The notes: generated from the sequence alone by a model not told the origin. A stretch of 40,298 bases of DNA from Clostridia bacterium (GCA_910575405.1 CAJTER010000038.1:1-40298), one strand, 5' to 3'; counted from the stretch's first letter, positions 23,157 through 31,665 are shown. Translations and numbers: made by a program.

Positions 23157-23936
23157 ATGCATATTGGAGTAGATATTAAAGCAAAAATTATGGAAGACAT
23201 CAAAGCGGCCATCCGCGAATTTGAGGCCCGTCCGGATATCAAAACCCGGTTTGGAACACCTACGGTAGGTTATGCGGATACGAGAAACCCCATCTTTGAC
23301 ATGTATTTTTCCAGAACCATCAGTGATCATCCAAAGCAGATCTACCGTCCGGGAAATACAGTGGTGGTACATTTCGTTCCATATGCTCCGGAAATTACGC
23401 AGAGCAATAAAGGCGGAACAGAGCCGTCCGAAGCTTGGAAGACGGCCTTTACCGAGTCCATGTGGCTGTCCATGCGCTTAAACGGCGTCATTCGGGAAGC
23501 CCTTGATACAGTGGGCCGCCTGTCTTCCTGCACCAACACGCCGACAGACTGGAATGAAGAACTTTGCAGAGAAGGCTGGTCCCACAAGCTGGCGGCCTAT
23601 GCCGCAGGAATGGGAAAATTTGGGCCTGCGGGAAGCTTTCAGACGGAAGAAGGCTTTGCCGGAAGATTTGGTTCCATCATCACCGACGGCCAGTATGCGG
23701 AGGCCTTTGATCCCCTTTCCGCAGACGAACTGGAAGCCATCTATCAGGAAATACAAAAGCAGTACCGTTATCAGGAAGCTGGCGGACCTATATGCGGTCA
23801 GGAAATGATCAAAGCCTGTCCGGGGGGAGCAATTTCGGAAAAGGGAATTGACCGTAAGCTGTGCCAGGCATACTGCAAAACCATTGACGAGCATATCCCA
23901 TCTCCCGAAGTGTGCGGGAAGTGCTTCTTTTACTAA
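23157..23936 (+). CDS. QueG-like iron-sulfur protein (epoxyqueuosine-reductase-related)
   Basis: The 259-residue protein resembles the fold shared by epoxyqueuosine reductase and reductive dehalogenases. SHKLAAYAAGMGKFGPAGSF and RFGSIITDG correspond to the cofactor-facing segments. The C-terminal region carries six cysteines (ICGQEMIKACPGG, LCQAYC, VCGKC), enough for at least one Fe-S cluster. It is shorter than true QueG (about 350 residues) and lacks a clear pair of CxxCxxCxxxCP ferredoxin motifs, so tRNA modification is not implied. Its partner is the TIGR04076 gene immediately upstream. Substrate unknown. Confidence 0.65.
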   Translation: MHIGVDIKAKIMEDIKAAIREFEARPDIKTRFGTPTVGYADTRNPIFDMYFSRTISDHPKQIYRPGNTVVVHFVPYAPEITQSNKGGTEPSEAWKTAFTESMWLSMRLNGVIREALDTVGRLSSCTNTPTDWNEELCREGWSHKLAAYAAGMGKFGPAGSFQTEEGFAGRFGSIITDGQYAEAFDPLSADELEAIYQEIQKQYRYQEAGGPICGQEMIKACPGGAISEKGIDRKLCQAYCKTIDEHIPSPEVCGKCFFY

Positions 23937-23982
23937 TGAATACAAATGCAATCTGAAACGTGCATAGTGCAATGCAAAAGAG

Positions 23983-24012
23983 CCCCAAGCCGGTTTTCTG
24001 GCTGGGGTTTTT
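23983..24012 (+). terminator. Terminator of the TIGR04076/QueG-like unit
   Basis: CCCCAAGCCGG (23983-23993) pairs with CTGGCTGGGG (23998-24007), with one bulged A and one wobble, around a TTTT loop. TTTTT follows. Confidence 0.85.
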
Positions 24013-24058
24013 ATAATGAAAAAATTGTTAATTAATATGAAAAAATACAAAAAATGGA

Positions 24059-24087
24059 TTGACAAATAAAGCAAAACCCTCTATACT
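24059..24087 (+). promoter_or_regulatory. Promoter of the DUF5688 gene
   Basis: A full consensus TTGACA at 24059-24064 and TATACT at 24082-24087 are separated by 17 bp, implying high basal transcription. Confidence 0.85.
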
Positions 24088-24127
24088 ATAAATTGTAAAA
24101 AATTACATATAATGGAGGGTAATCATG

Positions 24128-24985
24128 ATGAATTATGAAGTTTTTAAAAACGTAATTAAAGAAAGAATCAAAGAATTTCTGCCGCCGGTATTTCAGTCCT
24201 ACAGGGTGGAAACAACCGTGGTGCGGAAAGTAAACGAAGAAAAGGATACACTGCTGATCATGCCGCAAGATGAAAAAAATCTGGTCGCAATGCCCAACAT
24301 TTATCTGGATGATATGTACGAAGACTTCCGGCAGCACCAGGATATGAGTGAGATTCTCAAGGTCATTGCGGCAATGGTCATCCAGTATACCGGGAGTTTT
24401 CCGCCGGAGCATGTAAAACTGGGGCTGAAAGAAAGGAAAAATGCCATTGTAATGAATCTGATCAACACGAGAAGGAACCGGGAGCTGCTCAAACAGATTC
24501 CCCACAAGGACATCATGGATCTTTCGATTATTTACAGGATTATTATGCAGCAGGCAGATCACGGCCTTATGACAGTCCTGGTGGACAACCGGCTCATGCA
24601 GGAGCTGGAACTTACGCCAGAGGAGCTGGAAAAGCTGGCCTACCAAAACACCAGCCGTATGTTTCCGGCAGAGATCTCCAAAATGGCAGATTTCCTCTAT
24701 GTAATGACCAACAGCCAGAAGATTCATGGCGCGGCTACGATGATGAACCGGGAGGCGGTGGAACGGCTGGCAGATAAAATTGGAGGGAACTTTTTCCTCA
24801 TACCAAGCTCTATCCACGAGGTATTGGCAGTACCGGAGGAAGAGGGCGATGCAGATAGCCTGGCGCTCTTGCTGGAAGAAGGAAACCGGGTATGCAGTGC
24901 GAATAACGAGATTCTGTCAGAAACTATTTATTATTATGACAGAAAAAAGAAGGAATTCAGCATGGCAGCCACCTATTTGAAATGA
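24128..24985 (+). CDS. DUF5688-family protein, function unknown
   Basis: The 285-residue soluble protein begins MNYEVFKNVIKERIKEFLP and matches the DUF5688 family common in gut Clostridia (NLVAMPNIYLDDMYEDF, NTRRNRELLKQIPHKDIMDL, MFPAEISKM, FFLIPSSIHEVL). It has no signal peptide and no catalytic motif I recognise. GGAGGG lies 8 nt before ATG 24128; the ATG one codon upstream (24125) is an alternative. It is transcribed alone from a strong promoter. Confidence 0.8.
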   Translation: MNYEVFKNVIKERIKEFLPPVFQSYRVETTVVRKVNEEKDTLLIMPQDEKNLVAMPNIYLDDMYEDFRQHQDMSEILKVIAAMVIQYTGSFPPEHVKLGLKERKNAIVMNLINTRRNRELLKQIPHKDIMDLSIIYRIIMQQADHGLMTVLVDNRLMQELELTPEELEKLAYQNTSRMFPAEISKMADFLYVMTNSQKIHGAATMMNREAVERLADKIGGNFFLIPSSIHEVLAVPEEEGDADSLALLLEEGNRVCSANNEILSETIYYYDRKKKEFSMAATYLK

Positions 24986-25019
24986 GCATAGATTTTAAAA
25001 ATCTTGTTGCAGGACAGTA

Positions 25020-25047
25020 ACCTTTTCGGCTCACTTTCCATACCTTA
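25020..25047 (+). promoter_or_regulatory. Possible sporulation (sigma-K-like) promoter
   Basis: AC at 25020-25021 and CATACCTTA at 25039-25047 are 17 bp apart and fit the AC-N16/17-CATANNNTA pattern of mother-cell sigma-K promoters. No sigma-A hexamers are seen at this position. The match is short and could be chance. Confidence 0.35.
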
Positions 25048-25083
25048 TATAGAAGTTAAAATTTAGAAAAGTAGGTGAAATGA

Positions 25084-25185
25084 ATGGGTAACAACTGTGG
25101 ACTTTTCCGTGGAGAAGGCATTGACACCAGTTTATTGTTCTTCTTCTTACTGCTGGTGATTATCTTCTGCAATTGCTCGAACTAG
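25084..25185 (+). CDS. Small cysteine-containing membrane peptide, 33 residues
   Basis: The ORF encodes MGNNCGLFRGEGIDTSLLFF followed by a hydrophobic stretch ending IIFCNCSN. It is a short polar head, one Leu/Phe/Ile-rich membrane helix and a Cys-Asn-Cys tail. This layout resembles small spore-coat or spore-membrane peptides of Clostridia and the YjcZ-like group of Bacilli, though the sequence match is not close. A purine-rich stretch (GTAGGTGAAATGA) precedes the ATG. A possible sigma-K promoter lies 37-64 bp upstream and a strong hairpin follows. Expression in sporulation is inferred. Confidence 0.5.
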   Translation: MGNNCGLFRGEGIDTSLLFFFLLLVIIFCNCSN

Positions 25186-25210
25186 CAGGCAACGATACAT
25201 CCAGTGTGGA

Positions 25211-25250
25211 GAAAAAAACTGCGCTTGCGGCAATCCTGCCGCAGCGCAGC
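25211..25250 (-). terminator. Terminator of gltX, also able to end the plus-strand peptide gene
   Basis: CTGCGCTTGCGGCA (25219-25232) pairs with TGCCGCAGCGCAG (25237-25249), with one bulge. The A-run at 25212-25218 is a T-run on the minus strand, directly after the gltX 3' end. Plus-strand transcripts meet TTTTT further on at 25256. Confidence 0.85.
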
Positions 25251-25258
25251 TCCCCTTT

Positions 25259-26908
25259 TTAGCCTATTTGAGCGCTGATTCTCTGTCTGGTGCGTTCTTC
25301 GCCCAGGATCTGCTGGATTTCCCAGATATCCGGGGATTGGCTGCGACCCATGACTGCAATGCGGATAATAGTACTTACATCGCCTACATGGCCCTTGTAT
25401 TGATCCGGGTTTTTCTTGTAATCCTTTGGACGGGCAGCATAATTCAGATCTTCTGCAATTGCCCGGATTTTGTCAAACCACTGGCTCTGATCATCGCTGT
25501 GAGCATAAGTATCCAGATAACGGGTCAGGATTTCTTTTGCATCAGCAGCAGCGTTTTGCGGATATTCATCTTCAATTTCAAAATGATCATCAAAGAAATA
25601 ACGGATGAATCCAAAGATCTGTTTGCCGCAGACCAGATCCTTTCTCGGCTTTTTGCCGCTTCTCCCAAGATCGAGGATTTTTTCAATATAATCCTCATGG
25701 CCTTCAAAGAGAGGCAGGATATCCGGCATAAACTCTTTTGCCCAGTCCTTCATGAATTGGCACAAGCGGGAGGCTGGGATTTTAACCAGAACATCCTTGG
25801 AGACATCGTTCAGCTTATCCAGATCAAAGAGAGCGCCGGAATTACTCATTTTTTCTGTCTGGAATGGGAATTCCTCTGCATCGGCATCTGGATTGGCCTG
25901 ACGCCATTCTTCGTAATTGGAATTCAGGATGGTTAAGAGATATTCCCGCACAGCTTCAGGCATATAGCCTTCCTGGCGGTAATAATCCAGGGAAAGTTCC
26001 GGATCCTTGCGCTTGGAAAGCTTTCGTTTATTACCGTTGTCCAGCTTCATCAGCTGAGCAGTATGGCAGAAGACCGGCATTTCAAAGCCCAGCTTTTCAA
26101 AGAGCTCCACATGGATCGGCAGGGAGGAAATCCACTCTTCCCCGCGGACAACGTGGGTAGTGCGCATCAGGTGATCGTCCACTACATGGGCAAAATGGTA
26201 GGTGGGAATTCCGGTAGCCTTAAGGATAACTACATCCTGATAATTTTCAGGCATGGAGAGGGTTCCGCGGATCCCATCCCCAACGGAGATGGTTCTAGCC
26301 TTTTCCGGATCCTGATTTCCACCGGAACGTAGACGGATAACATAGCTTTTTCCTGCGTCAATATTCTGCTGTACTTCCTCTAAGGACAAGTCGCGGCAGG
26401 CAGCATAGCTTCCGTAAATTCCAGGGTTTTCTTTGTTTTCCTCCTGGGCTTTGCGTATCTTCGCGATTTCATCTTCCGTCAGAAAGCACGGATATGCCAG
26501 GCCTTTGGAAACCAGCTCCTTTACATAGCACTGGTAAATTTCACCCCGCTGGCTCTGGTAATAGGGGCCATAATCGCCACGGGAGCCATCAAGGGATGCG
26601 CCTTCGTCAAAATCAATGCCAAAAAAGTCCAGAGCAGTGATAATGGTTTCCACAGCGCCTTCCACGTAACGTTTATCGTCCGTGTCCTCAATACGGAGAT
26701 AAAAAATACCGCCGCTCTGGCGCGCCAGCCGCTCATCGACAAATGCGCCGTACAGATTCCCCAGGTGGATAAATCCAGTAGGGCTCGGACCCAGTCTGGT
26801 GACTCTGGCGCCTTCCGGCAGACTGCGGGGAGGGTAAATGGATTCATAATCCTGCGGAGCTTTTGTAATTTGCGGAAACAGCAGTTCCGCCAGTTTATTG
26901 TAATTCAT
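25259..26908 (-). CDS. gltX: Glutamyl-tRNA synthetase
   Basis: The 549-residue class I synthetase has the HIGH-type motif (TRLGPSPTGFIHLGN), YLRIEDTD, the tRNA-acceptor region and the KMSKS-type motif (KRKLSKRKD). An anticodon-binding domain follows. It charges tRNA-Glu, and possibly tRNA-Gln if the cell uses the amidotransferase route, which cannot be judged here. It is longer than the typical 480-residue bacterial enzyme because of internal and C-terminal segments seen in clostridial GltX. It is transcribed alone on the minus strand, with AGGAAAGG upstream of ATG. Confidence 0.95.
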   Translation of the reverse strand: MNYNKLAELLFPQITKAPQDYESIYPPRSLPEGARVTRLGPSPTGFIHLGNLYGAFVDERLARQSGGIFYLRIEDTDDKRYVEGAVETIITALDFFGIDFDEGASLDGSRGDYGPYYQSQRGEIYQCYVKELVSKGLAYPCFLTEDEIAKIRKAQEENKENPGIYGSYAACRDLSLEEVQQNIDAGKSYVIRLRSGGNQDPEKARTISVGDGIRGTLSMPENYQDVVILKATGIPTYHFAHVVDDHLMRTTHVVRGEEWISSLPIHVELFEKLGFEMPVFCHTAQLMKLDNGNKRKLSKRKDPELSLDYYRQEGYMPEAVREYLLTILNSNYEEWRQANPDADAEEFPFQTEKMSNSGALFDLDKLNDVSKDVLVKIPASRLCQFMKDWAKEFMPDILPLFEGHEDYIEKILDLGRSGKKPRKDLVCGKQIFGFIRYFFDDHFEIEDEYPQNAAADAKEILTRYLDTYAHSDDQSQWFDKIRAIAEDLNYAARPKDYKKNPDQYKGHVGDVSTIIRIAVMGRSQSPDIWEIQQILGEERTRQRISAQIG

Positions 26909-26963
26909 ATGGTAAAATTCCTTTCCTCTATAATTGACTCATTGCGGATAACCCAGAGCATCT

Positions 26964-26993
26964 AGTGTAGTGTTTGTGGCTATCGGATGTCTA
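26964..26993 (-). promoter_or_regulatory. Possible gltX promoter
   Basis: On the minus strand TAGACA (26993-26988) and TACACT (26969-26964) are separated by 18 bp, a moderate match. The leader to gltX is about 50 nt, with no T-box motif. Confidence 0.35.
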
Positions 26994-27232
26994 TTTATTA
27001 TACGATGAAATCCAGCGCCTCGCAAGGCTTGGCCGGCTTGTTGAGGGATTTATTTCCGGCAGACAATGTAAAATTGAAATTGGAAAGGGCAAATCCGGAG
27101 CAGCTGCCAGATTTCAAAAGCATAGACACACTCTTTGACAAGACAGGCGATACTGGCTATACTATTAGGAAAGAGACAGACATAAGACTGTAGATACAGG
27201 AATAAAACATGGACATCTAAAGGAGAACACAA
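26994..27232. other. Intergenic stretch between gltX and the next plus-strand gene
   Basis: A 68-codon open frame runs from 26987 to 27193 on the plus strand, but it has no ribosome site and resembles no family. The promoter of the following gene lies inside it. I therefore treat the stretch as intergenic. Confidence 0.5.
27135..27163 (+). promoter_or_regulatory. Promoter of the acidic hypothetical protein gene
   Basis: TTGACA at 27135-27140 and TATACT at 27158-27163 are separated by 17 bp, a near-perfect sigma-A promoter. Confidence 0.85.
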
Positions 27233-28234
27233 ATGAACTTAAGAGAACTTTTAATAGCAGATCCTGTTGTTTTGCAGGAACAATTAATTGGAAAAGAAAT
27301 CGAAATCCTGGGAGGAAAGGCCCTGCTTTTAGGAATTCAGCAAATAGAATGGGAGGAAGAGGGTCAGATGGCCCAGGCAGCAAAGCTTTCCATCCTTTAT
27401 GAACAGCTTCCAAAAGAAGATGATTTTTGGCAGGACAGGCATGAAGCGGAGGACTGGGAGGATGAAACAATGACAAATCGTCAATTCCTGCTGGAAGCGC
27501 TTGATGCCGGGGCAGAGCTGTCCATTCGGGATATAAAAGGCTTTCGCATAAATGGGAACCTCTACGAAATCACAGCGCCAGAGACTGCCGGTTCGGTCAG
27601 TCTGGCCCAGAGAGCCTACGATGATGTTCAGCTGATGAAGCATTTTGCAGGGGAAGATATCATTCCGGATGAATGGATGAAAAAGGATCTGGAGCTGCTG
27701 GCGCTTGCAGGGTACTATGTGGAGCCGGGGATCTTTGATGCCGGGTGGGATGTGGATATTCCCAACATATGTATAGAGATGAAATTACCGGATGAACAAT
27801 TTCCGATAGGTAAAATTATGGAGCTCAGCATCGGACATTACGATCTGCCAAAAGAGTTTTCCATTAAAAGCAGAAACGGTGAGGATATCCCGGTGAAAAT
27901 CCACGGCTTGTATCTGCAGGATGTGTGGAGTCTGTGGGAAGCGGATGCAAGTGATGCTTGGGATGAAGAGGATATGGAAGAAATGGAGGGCTACTGCGGA
28001 CGGGATGAACGGCTGCTGGAAGTAGAATACAGTGCTCCCGATAACATTCAGCTCAATTTCTTTACAAAGGAATATCTGGACAGCCCAGCCTTTGAAACGG
28101 ATCATTCCGTTTCCTGGGGGATCCTGTCAGGCGAGGAGCCGGGCAAAAAGCTGGCAGCAGCGGCAGTTGTCCCAGAAGATTTCAGTGGACCAGTGGAAAT
28201 GGAATTAATGTCTTATGTAAAATTTGGAGGCTGA
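27233..28234 (+). CDS. Acidic hypothetical protein
   Basis: The 333-residue soluble protein is strongly acidic (for example DAWDEEDMEEMEGYCG), lacks a signal peptide or membrane helix and has no catalytic motif I recognise. The N-terminal half is mostly predicted helix and the C-terminal half (IELSIGHYDLPKEF-like and LLEVEYSAPDNIQL stretches) mostly strand, suggesting two domains. AAAGGAG precedes the ATG, and a consensus promoter drives it alone. It converges with the response-regulator operon on the opposite strand. Family unknown. Confidence 0.75.
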   Translation: MNLRELLIADPVVLQEQLIGKEIEILGGKALLLGIQQIEWEEEGQMAQAAKLSILYEQLPKEDDFWQDRHEAEDWEDETMTNRQFLLEALDAGAELSIRDIKGFRINGNLYEITAPETAGSVSLAQRAYDDVQLMKHFAGEDIIPDEWMKKDLELLALAGYYVEPGIFDAGWDVDIPNICIEMKLPDEQFPIGKIMELSIGHYDLPKEFSIKSRNGEDIPVKIHGLYLQDVWSLWEADASDAWDEEDMEEMEGYCGRDERLLEVEYSAPDNIQLNFFTKEYLDSPAFETDHSVSWGILSGEEPGKKLAAAAVVPEDFSGPVEMELMSYVKFGG

Positions 28235-28246
28235 AAACAGCCACAT

Positions 28247-28276
28247 AAAAATCAGGCAGCCTTTTAGGGCTGCCTG
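28247..28276 (-). terminator. Terminator of the minus-strand response-regulator operon
   Basis: CAGGCAGCC (28253-28261) and GGCTGCCTG (28268-28276) form a perfect 9-bp stem. The A-run at 28247-28251 becomes a T-run on the minus strand. There is no T-run on the plus side. Confidence 0.85.
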
Positions 28277-28296
28277 CAAGCTTTGCTGCGAAACGG

Positions 28297-29007
28297 CTAT
28301 TGCGGTACCAGCTTATATCCGACTCCGCGCACCGTCAGAATGTACCTGGGCCTTTCCGGGTTTGGTTCGATTTTTTTCCTCAGATTGCTGATATGTACCA
28401 TCACAGTGCGCACATCATCCTCAATGCTGTATGTATCCCAGAGATTATCAAATATCTGGCGGCCAGTAAATACCCTGTTTGGATATTTGCAGAGGAGCAC
28501 CAATAGTTCGAATTCTTTTGCAGTCAAATGAACCGGCGCGCCGCTTACGGTCACCGTGTGGGCTGTCAAATCGATCTCCAGCTCACCTGCGGAGAGGACA
28601 TTGCGTTCCGGGGAAAGGCCGCTTCCCGATGAATTTTGCAAATTGCGTCTGCGAAGATGCGCCTTTACACGGGCTACAAGCTCTGCAGGGCTGAAGGGCT
28701 TTGTGATATAGTCGTCCCCACCAATGGAAAGCCCCAGAACCTTATCCATATCCTGCCCCTTACAGCTTACAAAGAGAATCGGCACATCGCTCTGTTCGCG
28801 GATCTTTGCACATAACTCAATACCGGAAAGACCGGGCATTACAACGTCAAGGAGGATAAGATCCGGATTCTTTTCCATTGCCAGCGCCGCAGCCCTGGTA
28901 CTATCCGTAGTCCAGACAACCTCGTAGCCCTCCCGGGAGAGATACAGCTTCATCAGCTGGATGATTTCCATCTCATTATCGACAATCATGATTTTATCCT
29001 GAGCCAT
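28297..29007 (-). CDS. OmpR/PhoB-family response regulator without adjacent kinase
   Basis: The 236-residue protein has a receiver domain (acidic pocket at Asp10, phosphoacceptor Asp54 in LLDVVMP, Lys103 in ITKPF). A linker and a winged-helix domain follow (LTAKEFELLVLLC, VRTVMVHISNLRKKI, VRGVGYKL). No sensor kinase lies on either side; only a DUF6440 gene precedes it by 23 bp in the same operon. Its kinase must be encoded elsewhere. GGGAGG serves as ribosome site. VanR-like regulators look similar, but nothing here fixes the target. Confidence 0.92.
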   Translation of the reverse strand: MAQDKIMIVDNEMEIIQLMKLYLSREGYEVVWTTDSTRAAALAMEKNPDLILLDVVMPGLSGIELCAKIREQSDVPILFVSCKGQDMDKVLGLSIGGDDYITKPFSPAELVARVKAHLRRRNLQNSSGSGLSPERNVLSAGELEIDLTAHTVTVSGAPVHLTAKEFELLVLLCKYPNRVFTGRQIFDNLWDTYSIEDDVRTVMVHISNLRKKIEPNPERPRYILTVRGVGYKLVPQ

Positions 29008-29030
29008 ATTGATACCTCCCTTTCACTGCT

Positions 29031-29219
29031 CTACTTTTTCAGGGGCAGGGGAGTTACGAAGGGCCGTCCGGTTTTATCAAGAAGAGGTGTCAGACCTCCG
29101 GCATTGGCATCCTTGTGCCATAAATAATTCACGCCTGTTTCCTTGTCTACCCAGATTTCGTTGACAGTTACGAGGCCGTGGCTGTAAATTTTTTCAAAAC
29201 GGTTTGTATCATGTTCCAT
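29031..29219 (-). CDS. DUF6440-family small protein
   Basis: The 62-residue protein matches the DUF6440 pattern: EIWVDKETGVNYLWH, then GGLTPLLDKTGRPFV. It is soluble and has no signal peptide. These proteins are common in Clostridia and phages and have no known function. AGAGGTG precedes ATG at 29219. It is the first gene of a two-gene unit with the orphan response regulator. Confidence 0.8.
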   Translation of the reverse strand: MEHDTNRFEKIYSHGLVTVNEIWVDKETGVNYLWHKDANAGGLTPLLDKTGRPFVTPLPLKK

Positions 29220-29341
29220 AAAACACCTCTTTCCTACCTTATATAAGATCGTTCAGCTTGCCCTTTGCACCAGCCTGCATGAGTTTCCCGAGTTTGTCTG
29301 CAAGGCATGTCCGGGCCGGCGGTACAAACGGCAACAATATA

Positions 29342-29370
29342 AGTATACGTCAAATGGGAAAATTCCACAA
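29342..29370 (-). promoter_or_regulatory. Possible promoter of the DUF6440/response-regulator operon
   Basis: On the minus strand TTGTGG (29370-29365) and TATACT (29347-29342) are separated by 17 bp. The leader to DUF6440 would be about 115 nt. It is divergent from the greA promoter. Confidence 0.45.
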
Positions 29371-29452
29371 CTGAAAAACTTGTCAGATGCAGCATGTTTC
29401 TTTAATTTGCAATTCCGGGGAGCAAAATCTTGCGGCACAGGCGCCGAAACGA

Positions 29453-29481
29453 TTGACAATTCGGGGCTTAGCCATTATAAT
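29453..29481 (+). promoter_or_regulatory. Promoter of the greA-lysS operon
   Basis: TTGACA at 29453-29458 and TATAAT at 29476-29481, a 17-bp spacer and both hexamers perfect: the strongest promoter in the window. Confidence 0.92.
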
Positions 29482-29518
29482 AGTACGATATGATAAAGGG
29501 TCGAAAGGAGATTATTAA

Positions 29519-29995
29519 ATGACAGAAGAAATACTGTTAACCAAAGAAGGGTACGACAAAATCGTAGAAGAACACGAAGAACTCGTTGCTGTTCGAAGAG
29601 CAGAGGTGGCGGAAAAATTAAAAGAAGCCATTGCTCAGGGCGATATTTCCGAAAACGCTGATTATGATGCCGCGAAAAATGAGCAGGCAGAGCTGGAAGA
29701 GCGGATTCACAAGCTGGAAAATATGATTCGTAAAGCTAAGATCATTGATGAAAGCGAACTGGCAGGGGATCAGGTAACGGTCGGATTGACGGTAAAGGTG
29801 CAGGACGTGGATACTAAGGAAGAGGAAGAGTTTACTATCGTAGGTTCAACCGAAGCAGACCCGTTTGAAGGAAAAATCTCCAACGAATCACTAGTAGGCC
29901 AGGCGCTGCTTGGAAATAAGGCAGGCGACGAGGTTACAGTAGAAGTCCCTGATGGAGTCATTGTATACAAAATATTAGAGATCCACAAAAAGTAA
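29519..29995 (+). CDS. greA: Transcription elongation factor GreA
   Basis: The 158-residue protein has the family's usual length: an N-terminal coiled coil with the acidic tip (AIAQGDISENADYDAAKNEQ) and a C-terminal FKBP-like domain (EADPFEGKISNESLVGQALL). It inserts into the RNA polymerase secondary channel and stimulates cleavage of backtracked transcripts. It is 36 bp upstream of lysS and shares its promoter. AAAGGAG precedes the ATG. Confidence 0.97.
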   Translation: MTEEILLTKEGYDKIVEEHEELVAVRRAEVAEKLKEAIAQGDISENADYDAAKNEQAELEERIHKLENMIRKAKIIDESELAGDQVTVGLTVKVQDVDTKEEEEFTIVGSTEADPFEGKISNESLVGQALLGNKAGDEVTVEVPDGVIVYKILEIHKK

Positions 29996-30031
29996 ACAAT
30001 TGAGTAAAAATAAATATACGAGGTAGCGTAA

Positions 30032-31573
30032 ATGAGTGAACAAAAGAAGAACCAGAATGTAAATCCGGAAACGGAAGAACTGACGGAAGAAGGATTAAAC
30101 GAACAACGAAAGATCCGCAGAGAAAAGCTGAAGACCCTTCAGGAAGCGGGAAGAAACCCATTCCTGATTGAAAGATGGGATGTAAACGCCTACAGCCAGG
30201 ACATCAAAGATAACTTTGAGGAAATGGATGGAAAGGAAGTTTCCATTTCAGGAAGAATGATGGCAAAAAGAGGTATGGGAAAGGCTTCCTTTGCGGATAT
30301 TCAGGACTACAAGGGCAGAATTCAGTGTCACGTAAAAAGAGATGTATTAGGCGAGGAAGAATACAAGTGGTTCAAAACCTATGATATCGGCGATATTTTT
30401 GGCATCACAGGAAAAGTATTCAAAACCCAGAGAGGTGAAATTACCATCGAAGCTTCCAAAGTCGTTCTTTTATCCAAATCCCTGCAGGTTCTGCCAAACA
30501 AATGGCACGGACTGAAGGACACAGACATCCGCTACAGACAGCGTTACGTGGATCTGATCATGAATCAGGATGTAAAAGAAACCTTCATCAAACGCGCTGC
30601 CATTATCAAGGAAATCAAACGGGTTTTAGAAGAGGACTTTGGATATCTGGAAGTGGATACTCCAATCCTGACAACCATTGCAGGCGGAGCAAACGCCCGT
30701 CCTTTTGAAACCCACCACAATACGCTAGATCTGGATATGAAGCTGCGTATTTCCAACGAGCTGTATCTGAAGAGGCTGGTAGTAGGCGGCCTTGACCGGG
30801 TTTATGAAATGGGAAAAATGTTCCGAAACGAAGGTATGGATAAGAACCACAGCCCGGAATATACATCCATGGAGTGCTATATGGCTTACGAGGATATGGA
30901 AAAGACCATGGAGGTTACGGAGCAGGTGGTTTCCAAAGCAGCCCTCAAAGCGACGGGAAGCATGGTGATCGAATACCAGGGCAAGTCTTTTGATCTGACC
31001 CCACCGTGGAGAAGACTGAAAATGTCCGATGCAGTCAAGGAAATCACGGGAATCGACTTTGATCAGATTACCACAGACGAGGAAGCGAGGACTGCTGCCA
31101 TCGGACAGGGCATGGATAAGGATGAAGTGAGCGAAATGACGAGAGGTAAGATCCTGGCCGAGCTGTTCGAGGAATACTGCGAGGATGTTCCGGGGTATTT
31201 GGATGGACCGGTCTTTGTAATCGGTCACCCAGTAGAAATTTCTCCGCTTGCGAAAAGAGATCCGGAGGATCCACGGATTACAAGGCGTTTTGAGGCCTAT
31301 GTAAACGGCTGGGAAATCGCCAACGCTTTCTCTGAGCTCAACGATCCAATCGACCAGTACCAGCGATTCAAAGAGCAGCAGGCACAGCTGGACGACGGCA
31401 CGGACGATGAAGCGCATCCGATGGATGAAGACTTCGTAAATGCTCTGGAAGTAGGACTTCCGCCAACAGGAGGTCTGGGAATCGGAATTGACCGGGTGAT
31501 TATCCTTATTACCAACTCGCCGAGTATACGGGATATTATGCTCTTCCCGACCATGAAGCCGATGGATAAATAA
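30032..31573 (+). CDS. lysS: Lysyl-tRNA synthetase, class II
   Basis: The 513-residue protein has an OB-fold anticodon-binding domain (VSISGRMMAKRGMGKASFAD) and a class II catalytic core. The core has motif 2 (FRNEGMDKNHSPEYTSMECY) and motif 3 (GLGIGIDRVIILI). It charges tRNA-Lys. It is the second gene of the greA-lysS operon and is followed directly by a terminator; no T-box leader is present. Confidence 0.97.
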   Translation: MSEQKKNQNVNPETEELTEEGLNEQRKIRREKLKTLQEAGRNPFLIERWDVNAYSQDIKDNFEEMDGKEVSISGRMMAKRGMGKASFADIQDYKGRIQCHVKRDVLGEEEYKWFKTYDIGDIFGITGKVFKTQRGEITIEASKVVLLSKSLQVLPNKWHGLKDTDIRYRQRYVDLIMNQDVKETFIKRAAIIKEIKRVLEEDFGYLEVDTPILTTIAGGANARPFETHHNTLDLDMKLRISNELYLKRLVVGGLDRVYEMGKMFRNEGMDKNHSPEYTSMECYMAYEDMEKTMEVTEQVVSKAALKATGSMVIEYQGKSFDLTPPWRRLKMSDAVKEITGIDFDQITTDEEARTAAIGQGMDKDEVSEMTRGKILAELFEEYCEDVPGYLDGPVFVIGHPVEISPLAKRDPEDPRITRRFEAYVNGWEIANAFSELNDPIDQYQRFKEQQAQLDDGTDDEAHPMDEDFVNALEVGLPPTGGLGIGIDRVIILITNSPSIRDIMLFPTMKPMDK

Positions 31574-31585
31574 ACAATACTGGAA

Positions 31586-31626
31586 GGCAGACATTTCACA
31601 GAAACGGTGTTGTGTCTGTCTTTTTT
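31586..31626 (+). terminator. Terminator of the greA-lysS operon
   Basis: GGCAGACA (31586-31593) pairs with TGTCTGTC (31613-31620), with one wobble and an inner CAC/GTG pairing. Six T residues follow. Confidence 0.85.
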
Positions 31627-31665
31627 AATGGACCTCGTTTGAGCCCGGAATGGACAAATAACGAT

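Noticed and set aside
26909-26990. T-box leader before gltX
   Set aside because: The leader is about 50 nt, with no specifier-loop architecture and no T-box consensus.
26987-27193. 68-codon plus-strand frame before the acidic hypothetical gene
   Set aside because: It lacks a ribosome site and contains the near-perfect promoter of the following gene.
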